Assembly: GCA_021018995.1 (NCBI GenBank)
Contig: CM037598.1
Span: 50,855,185 to 50,919,184, forward strand
Direction: 5' to 3'
DNA length: 64,000 nt
Source of the DNA: Chloranthus sessilifolius
Taxonomy: Eukaryota > Streptophyta > Magnoliopsida > Chloranthales > Chloranthaceae
The position numbers and the translations under genes were made by a program. The notes beneath the pieces were generated by a model. It searched no databases and was not told where the DNA came from. It worked only from the letters and a program-made list of their open reading frames with translations. Below, in pieces: positions 57,156 through 64,000 of the stretch. Positions within the stretch are counted from its first letter, which is position 1, and each line of letters starts with the position of its first letter.

Positions 57156-57497
57156 TGAACCTTGAAAATCGCTAGTTATCGAGTAACAGTCAGATGCTAT
57201 GAATCCGATTGTTCTTGGTGAATACATGTGTCTAAATTGATTGGGCTAGACTCTTTCAAAATTATGACGTTCAATAGTACTCACACATGCGGGGCCGCTA
57301 AGATTGGACCGCACGGTCACCGTATTGTAACAATTTTCTTCGTATCCAACTACATACGGGAGAAACTTATGGAAGGATTCGACTATACACCTGCATCGAT
57401 AATGTTTGACATTATAAAAACTTATAACATGCAAATCACATATCCTAAGGCTTGGAGGGGAAAAGAAATCACCCTGAATGATATTAGAGGTAGTTAG
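57156..57497 (+). pseudogene. MULE transposase, MuDR zinc region
   Basis: FKIMTFNSTHTCGAAKIGPH corresponds to the FKI...HTC part of the MuDR domain, and TYNMQITYPKAWRGKEI to the I.Y.KAWR.KE stretch that precedes the catalytic domain in plant MULEs. The upstream Cys residues expected before HTC are disturbed by frame loss. A stop follows the DIRGS segment where intact relatives continue. Confidence 0.78.
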
Positions 57498-57578
57498 GTA
57501 GGGAAATTTGTGGATCTATCGGCCTACGTGAAGGAGATGGAGAGGGTAGATCCTAATGTATGAACATCCTTTCAACTT

Positions 57579-58250
57579 ATGCTTAACAGTAAGTTCCAAA
57601 GATTTTTTTGGAGTTTTGGCCCATCCATTGAAAGCTACTACAATACACTTTGTCGCATATTTCTTATAGATGCCACACACCTACAGGAACATTTCGAAGG
57701 GATCCTACTTGTCACCTCAATGCAAGATGGCAATGGCCATATATTATCATTACCATTTACCATTGTCGAGTTAGAAGAAGAGGATACGTGGATGTGGTTT
57801 CTTGAATGGGTAGGTGCGTTTATGATCAGTCAAGGATAGGTCGAAGGGTTTAATAAAGGCGGTGAAATGGATCTTCCCTAATGCATACCACAACTATTGA
57901 ATGTAACATATGACACAAAATTTGGTACACAAGTATCCAAAGAACGGGGTGAATCGTCTATGATGGAGCTCTGCGCGTGTATATTCAGTAAAGAGATTTG
58001 ATCATTTTATGAATAAAATGACGAAAGATGTTGCTGATCCTCGGGCCATAGAGTAAATTTTAAAAATAGACTCAAAATATTGGGCACGTGCACATTTCAA
58101 AGGAAGGCAGTACGATACCCTGACTACCAATAATGCTGAAAGCTTGAACAATGTACTGAAGATAGCTCGAGACAGACTAATTATCGACTTAATCAGAACT
58201 ACTAGAGAGAAAGTTGTCGATTATTTTCAAAAGTGCCGATAGATATCTGA
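57579..58250 (+). pseudogene. MULE transposase, catalytic domain
   Basis: FLIDATHLQEHFEGILLVTS matches the first catalytic Asp region (family pattern VDGTFLKG.YGG.LL.A); this Asp is at 57669-57671. LPFTIVELEEEDTWMWFLEW follows as expected. The second Asp motif (SDRQ.G) is not visible because the frame breaks near 57837. Further on, TTNNAESLNNVLKIARDRLI (about 58125-58185) matches the NIAESFN..L..AR region that carries the catalytic Glu. Several stops and shifts make it non-functional. Confidence 0.8.
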
Positions 58251-58384
58251 GAAATAGAGTACCCTCCTCTGCCTGAAAGCAGACAAGCACGTAAAGAAGG
58301 TTCTATAATGGGTTGGTAGAAGAGAGCTTAACCATATGGGCGCGATCAATTCCAACTCAAATTTAAAAATTTCATTCATCACAT

Positions 58385-59890
58385 TGTAGACACCCAAATT
58401 TGGCCCAAGGCTTGATCGAGACACATTTCAAGAGAGGCGCATCTCTGAGTTTTTGATGGCATGTATGGAACCCTTAGGAACCTTTACAAAACCTTAGGAG
58501 CCATTCCAAACCCTTAGGAATCCCCCTAGATCCCTTAGAAACCTTTCCGAACCATTAGAAGCCCATCTCGGCCCTTAGAAATCATTCTAGACCTAAACCT
58601 AGCTTTCCAGAGCAATGGATGAAGAGTGGTGCACCAGGACCAGCTATGACCTTGTACTTTAATCAAATCTTATACCATTGAAAAGTAGAAGTCCTCAGCT
58701 TTCCAACGAGCCAAGGATCACCCCAATCAAAGCTCAGGGGTAGAATTGTAATTACGTGGAGTTCCCCTTTGGGATTTGACACAAGTATTACTTGCGCCAA
58801 CTATATGTGGGTCCCCCCGCGGGTTTGTAACTTCCCAAAATCCTGTTCAAACATTGTTTTACTGACGTTTGCTTGGCACATCTATTAGTTGTGCTAGTCT
58901 TAGAAACAGGGACTATAGGTTTTTGCCTTAAAATTTGAGATTGGGATTTGAATTGTTGACCATCTTGACCTTTGGGGTGTGTTTTGCTAGTTTTGTTGCA
59001 CCCATACACTATCTATGTGCAACTCCTTAAGTGATTTAAAGCCCCACCCTATCATCCACCATTAGAGCATCACTTCACACATTTTAAGGCTCCAACCCTA
59101 GGAAACCGTAGATGGCTAAATTGCCTAATTGCTAATCCAAGTTAGCCTCTAAACACCCTCCTGACCTCTCTTTTCCTATAAATAAAGAGGCATCCCTCCC
59201 TTTACAAAGGCTTGAAAAAATTAGCAAATTAGATATTAAGGAATCCCTTCTCTCTCTCCCCTAGTGCACCCTTTTACATACAAATTTCAGAACTTTAAAA
59301 CCTTAGCCTTTCATAAAAAAGCTTTAGTTTAGGTATGTGCTACCCCCTAGCCTCCCTTCTCTACCTCTTAGCTATCCAACCTAGGTATTAGGATCCATCA
59401 TCAAGCTATACAAGCCATCAAAAGCTCACCGAAGCATGCCAACGCAAGGCTCCACAGTAGTGCAACAAGGGCCCGAGAGCTCTGGCTCTCCCCTCTACTC
59501 TTCTAGCTTCTCAGTTCTTCCTCCATCCTCTCATTTGTTCCATGATGCCGCCAAATTTTCGGTAGGAACGGAGGGGCACAAATAGGATTTTAAGGCCCTT
59601 TCGGCAAGAGGAAGACATTTTTATTTCTTTTATATCATTTTTGTTTTGGCCATAAGTAGAGACTGCATTAAGTGGATTGATTGGGTGCCTAACACCTTCC
59701 CAATCGATAATGAAAGCCCCTACCCAAGAGCCTTTGGCGTAGACTGGATTCAGAGTCAATTTTTGGCACTTCGGTGCTCTTTAAATTTGATTTGAATTTC
59801 TCGGGACACCAAAAGCACCGGGTGGAGACTCTAAATATTTATCACGAGTGCATCATCGCGACAGGATCATCACAAATCCACGGTTGCACA
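58385..59890 (+). repeat. Tat/Ogre-like LTR, 5' LTR of a plus-strand element
   Basis: 1506 bases, TGTAGACACCC to GGTTGCACA, followed by the primer site TGGCGACTCTGCTGGGGA (59893-59910). Homologous, in the other orientation, to 9625-11156. The left edge cuts the MULE. The start contains repeated CCTTAGGAACCTTT-like words (58467-58600). Confidence 0.85.
59175..59184 (+). promoter_or_regulatory. TATA box in Tat/Ogre-like LTR
   Basis: CCTATAAATA, at the place corresponding to 10348-10356 in the inverted copy. Confidence 0.6.
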
Positions 59891-59892
59891 GA

Positions 59893-59910
59893 TGGCGACT
59901 CTGCTGGGGA
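59893..59910 (+). other. Primer binding site, probable tRNA-Arg type
   Basis: TGGCGACTCTGCTGGGGA, two bases inside the LTR. It orients the element to the right. Confidence 0.75.
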
Positions 59911-60069
59911 GTAGCTAGTAGAGCTTTCCCTTGAATTTAGCCATCTCTTTTATATTTTTACTATCCTTTATTACTATTTTTTTACTATTTTTTTAACTCA
60001 CCCCTCTGATTATGTGTTAATGAATCCCAACAAAAAAAAAAAAAAAAAAAGAAGGAAAAAACTGATGAA
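59911..60069 (+). other. Start of Tat/Ogre-like interior
   Basis: T-rich leader and an A run (60033-60051). The interior is cut after about 160 bases by Athila-type sequence. Confidence 0.55.
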
Positions 60070-60094
60070 ATTGCTAAGGCAGCAGCGCCAAAAA

Positions 60095-62314
60095 ACTAGA
60101 GGACAAACCACAATAATATGGAACTAAGGTAAGACAATCAGGCCTGCAAGAACCAGGTCTGTTGTTGCAAGCTTTAAAGGGGTAAGTAGGGGTATGTCCA
60201 TAGGGAAATATGCTTCAAAATATTATAAATCTCCAGATCTATAACATATCTGACACTCTATCCTATCCTAATTTAAACAAAAGCAAGAAGGGAAAGAGGA
60301 GAGGTTTTGAAGGATTGTCACTTTACTAAAACTACAGAAAATTAAATGTAAAGGAAAATGATCCAGAGGTGAGTAAAACACATATTTAAAGAAATGGAGA
60401 AAAGGATTCGATGAATTAAAATCAAAAGGGGAAGAATAGCAGCTGGGGATTTTGGTCTTCACTGAAAATTGATTGGTTCAGAGGCAATGCAAGAGATTTA
60501 TTTGCAACTATCCTTCATCTGGCTACAAGCAAAGATGCACGGTAGAGAATTCCAATGTAGACCAGAGAATGGGATTGATCTTAAGGCTATGATCCATCCA
60601 CTTTAATGGCCACAGATCATCCTAGGGATTTCCTCCAATATAAAGGTGTTAATCAGAACAAGTAAATCATTACAGATGTTGTGGATGCAAGGCTACAAGC
60701 TCTGGCATCCACAGAGATATTAAATCTAGGAAAATAAAATGGCAATCAAGAGATCTATAGATTCAAATTAAATTTACAATCAAAAATTCATTGATTCAAT
60801 ATAACTTACAGTACAATTATTCTCAGATCTGCAATCTGTGCAACATCTAATCTTCTTACAGAGCTCTCAACCTCTCAACATATAGCTAGACCTCACCCTA
60901 ACTGCTACAAGTGTTTAGCCAACCATGGTTGAACTAAAGAGAGAATGGGGAAGAAGGAAGAGGAATGAAATTTTGGAGGAAAAAGGGAATTTGAATTTTG
61001 GCTTTGGCTCTCTCAATTTTTGGATGTTTTTTCTATTAAGCTTCTTTTCCATTTATAGTCTTCCCCTCTGTCCTCAAATCTGTTTCAGCCAATTAGAGCT
61101 CAAGGGAATAATTTTTTTATTCTGAGCTGCTGATGTGGCTGATTTTGCTTCTAGAAACTCTCCACCAATTGGTTCAAACTGGACAAGTACATATGAGGTG
61201 GTTAGAGGGTTCCCATTTGTGCCCATTTGCATTCCAAAAATACTCCCAAGGGTTATTAACGTGCCTCGGGATGCACGCACAGAGCACTGAAGTGAGCAAC
61301 ACTCTCAGCTGGAACTGAGAAGTTCCCAAATCGTGCCTTTAGAGGGTCAGAGGACCTCTCGACAGGTTCTGAGACTCATTTGTGCTACATTCGATAGGTT
61401 GGATTTAGCCTTCGACAGCTTGCATTTAGCCTTCGACGGGATCTTTTGACTGCTCGACAGGATGATGCAATGAGTAACTGCTACACTGGCTTCAGCCATC
61501 CTCTTGACAGGATGATTCAATCCTCGTGAAGTCCAATATAGCTCCAGGTAAGTCTTCGTCAAGACCTTTCCTTCTGTTAGATAGGTTGATGGCAACCTCG
61601 CGAGAATCCATTCAGCTTTAGGCATATATTTGACAGGTTACCTCTAACTATTTGATAGGTTCAGGGAAACTTCTTGATAGGTTTAATTCCAGCTTTCTGC
61701 ACCTCGAAAGGATAGCTATTTTAGGTGACTCCTCGATAGGATGACTTGCACTAGTCGACAGGTTCTCTTCAGCAGTTTAAACCCTTTGATAGGTGCTATC
61801 AACCTCTCGAAATATCTTTTTCTTCATATCAGACCCTCTCGACAGGTTGTAATGCAGCTTCAGGTCCTCTCGATAGGATAAATTAACCACTTGATAGCTT
61901 TCATTTCAGCTCCCAGACCTCTCCACAGGCTGAACTAACCTCTCGACATGTTCTGTTCTTTGCTTCCACAGCTAGCACACAGCTTGAGGTGTTGTCCTTC
62001 ATTTGTCCAACACACAGTAGCCCTCTGAGGAGTTCAATCTTCATCCAATGTAGTTGCTCTTGCTCCCATGTGTGCCTAGTTGGACACATGCCATTCTCAT
62101 AGACTTCTGAGGCTCTGTGAACTGCTTGATGGCTAGCCTTTTAGGCTGCATGAGCACATGTTGAAGCAGCAGGTCTCTTCTTGGCATTTTTAGATGGATG
62201 TCTGTACTATGCCTGCAATTTATTGCTTAACTATAAAACACACTCAAGACACATTATTAGTCACCTCAAATGTCAGGTTAGGAGGTGAAAAATGATATTT
62301 TTCATAGATTAACA
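60095..62314 (-). repeat. Divergent Athila-type LTR
   Basis: About 2.2 kb. It shares with the LARD LTRs the order of blocks (GGCCTGCAAGA, CTCCAGATCT, the TATA region, GATATTTTTCA) but at much lower identity. The right end TTAACA is followed by the polypurine block, so it is a 3' LTR of something to its right. On its left, GCTAAGGCAGCAGCGCCA (60073-60090) is a degenerate tRNA-Asp primer site, as for a 5' LTR. A TATA box (minus CTATAAAT) is at 61051-61058. Confidence 0.75.
61345..61950. repeat. Field of CTCGACAGGTT repeats
   Basis: Some twenty degenerate copies of CTCGACAGGTT or TTGATAGGTT, spaced about 20-45 bases, in one orientation. Absent from the other LTRs of the family in the window. 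Confidence 0.75.
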
Positions 62315-63050
62315 CACCCCCAAACCTAAGCTTTGCTAGTCCCTGAGCAAAGGAGAAATTAAAAACAAATATTGAAAATAGAAAATGTCATTTTGTAGGG
62401 AGCACAGATTCATTTAGCATATGCATCAAGCCTTTTAAACCCCTAGGTGATCCCTAGTGGAGGAGTCAGGTCTCCTGAGGGTTTTCAGTGAAGTTACCCA
62501 CAAACTTCCATATGAACATAATCAAATCAAGTGCAAGCAGTTACAAGTTGAATCCTAACAAATTCAACTTTATTCCATACCTTACCCTTTTGAATTTAGA
62601 AGTTTCAAAATAGTAAATGTAAACAAATTTAATACCTAAATCCTTTTTCAAACTCATCATAACTAATCTGAAATCATCAAGGGAATGCTATGTACAGAAC
62701 AGTATATACTTCACCATTAATTTAAGAATCCAGTTCAAACAATGCCTAAATAGTGCCATTTCAGACCCAAGTATCTTACAGGCATACTCTCTCAAGTGAT
62801 TTTAAATGTGTATCATTTCACACAGCTCAAGAGCAATTACAACCCTCAAATAGAATTGCAAGCATGAGCATAAGCAGTGCTCTTGTTCTTGAAATCTTCT
62901 AACTCCCTTCACCATAGATTACACAACTCCTTATCTCCACATGACAGTTCAATCAACTTTATATCAGCAAGATCTTTTTATTGGGTTGCAGTGTGGCCTA
63001 TGGGTGAGGTTTAAAAAGAATAAAAGGGTAAAGAGGGATTCAAAATAGAG
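62315..63050 (-). other. Athila/LARD-type interior next to the 3' LTR
   Basis: Homologous to 39254-39950 of the LARD, starting with the nearly exact block CACCCCCAAACCTAAGCTTT and continuing through GCCTTTTAAACCCCTAGG and ATCTCCACATGAC. Similarity ends by about 63030. No gene. Confidence 0.75.
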
Positions 63051-63109
63051 AAATTAGTAAGGTTAGGAATCAAGCTTCGGGCTCATAATTGTCATTGGTT
63101 GAGAACATT

Positions 63110-64000
63110 ATTGGTTCTTGACATGGAACCATGCAAGTGCAATACCTCCATTCCTATAATTTTGGGCAAGCCTTTCTTGGCCACTGCTAATGCTTGTATA
63201 CAATATAGATTAGGTGTAATGGAGGTATCTTTTGGCAATATGGAAGTGAAATTGAATGTCTACAATGCAGCAAGTTAGCCTCCCTTAGATAGTTAGGGCT
63301 GCTTTTTGATTGATGTGTTCAATGAGCTTGTGGAAGAGACTTTGCCCAAGATGCTGCATTGTGATGAAATGTGTGATATTTTTGAAAATGTTTGGACTGA
63401 AATTGTGGAAGGAAAGGCTCCCACACCTGTGATATAGGAGGTGAAAGCCTTAAATTCTGAAGTGGGGCCAGCAACAAGATATCCTCCTTGGAAACCAGCT
63501 GTCTTGCCACTTCCGCCACCTTCTAAGGGACCTTTGTTGCCTTCACTCATAAGTCCACCTGATGTGAAATTAAATCAGCTCCCCAAGTCTTTAAAATATA
63601 CATTTTTGGGAGCAAATCAGAAGTTTCTTGTGATAATTTCTTCTTCCCTCACTCATGAGCAAGAAGAAGAGCATTTTTTTGTACTGAAAAAGCATAAGAG
63701 AGCAATAGGTTGGACTATTGCTGATCTTGGAGGAATCAGTCCTGTTATTTATATACATAAGATCTACTTGGAAGAGAGTTCCAAACCCTCTAGAAAGATA
63801 AAGAGAAAGTTAGACCCCCACATGCAAGAAATGGTGGTGGTTAAATTGTTACATGCAGGGGTCATCTATCCCATTTCAGATTTTGAATCGGTGGCACCTA
63901 CTATGGTGGTACATAAGAAATCTGGAATCACTGTGGTTAAATCAGATTCTGGTGAGCTAATGCCAACCAGGGAAATCACTGGTTGGAGGGTTTTCATTGA
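63110..64000 (+). pseudogene. Athila protease and RT start, plus strand, continues beyond window (fossil)
   Basis: Plus-strand stretches IPIILGKPFLATANACIQYR and VMEVSFGNMEVKLNVYNAAS match the end of the Athila protease. KYTFLGANQKFLVIISSS, KKHKRAIGWTIADLGGIS, HMQEMVVVKLLHAGVIYPIS and GITVVKSDSGEL are the classic Athila RT start. Orientation is opposite to the LTR-side sequence at 60095-63050, so it belongs to another element or to an inverted piece. It is better preserved than the copy at 1280-3460, with only a few breaks in the visible part. Confidence 0.85.

Larger units (their letters stand above)
55668..58384 (+). mobile_element. Decayed Mutator-like element (MULE), right end missing
   Basis: A plus-strand mudrA-type gene occupies most of it. 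A candidate left end is GGGAAATTTGCCTGGTCGAC near 55668, where sequence character changes, but no matching right terminus exists because a Tat/Ogre-like LTR starts at 58385. A first small exon may lie at 55891-55980 (MSSTLVRSATRRKKTKAW). It belongs to an old, non-functional copy. Confidence 0.75.

Noticed and set aside
9625-59890. Two Tat/Ogre-like LTRs as the two ends of one element around the nest
   Set aside because: They are in opposite orientations and each has a primer site facing away from the nest, so they belong to separate elements.

Overview
The window looks like a repeat-dense, probably pericentromeric stretch of a flowering-plant nuclear genome. I base this on plant-specific LTR element lineages (Athila, Tat/Ogre-like, chromoviruses), primer sites matching plant tRNA-Asp, tRNA-iMet and probably tRNA-Arg, a CACTA transposon with plant-type gene fragments, a MULE, MITEs and SINEs. 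I see no complete, active-looking host gene, no rRNA or tRNA gene and no CRISPR array. Nearly every base that can be assigned belongs to a transposable element or to host exons carried inside one. The species cannot be named from the sequence.

Layout, left to right. 1-7617: Athila-lineage element on the minus strand (integrase, RT/protease, gag, tRNA-Asp primer site, 5' LTR). 7618-9606: G-rich minisatellite and unassigned sequence leading to a Tat/Ogre-like LTR (9625-11156, minus). 11256-16483: small DNA elements (Tourist-like MITE, a CACTA end remnant, a copia scrap, a tandem dimer of a 1.2 kb TIR element) and a local duplication. 16484-18352: LTR of a Tekay/Del-type element. 18358-55409: a 37 kb array of three chromovirus-type units sharing LTRs, all minus. 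55668-58384: decayed MULE, plus strand. 58385-60069: second Tat/Ogre-like LTR, plus strand. 60095-64000: divergent Athila-type LTR (minus) abutting an Athila protease/RT region on the plus strand that runs off the window.

The main item is a 22.6 kb CACTA element (23007-45648, TSD TGA) inserted in the gag region of the first chromovirus unit. It shows no transposase. It carries fragments of at least five unrelated host genes, all on the plus strand and most with splice junctions: UDP-xylose synthase (UXS, with leader, intron and a TATA-like site), the BRAHMA SNF2 ATPase, a poly(A)-binding protein, ribophorin I (OST1) and the C-terminal exons of a PTI1-like kinase. It therefore looks like a multi-gene Pack-CACTA. 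Later insertions sit inside it: a 3.9 kb solo LTR splits the BRM exon (TSD GGAAC), a 7.4 kb non-autonomous LARD lies 37 bp past the kinase stop codon (TSD CTTTT), and there are LINE, SINE and MITE pieces.

The order of events can be read from the nesting: Tekay-type LTR, then chromovirus array, then CACTA, then solo LTR and LARD. The autonomous relative of the LARD (same LTR family and primer site) is probably the element at the left edge. All LTR-element genes here are described as fossils and at the level of parts only.
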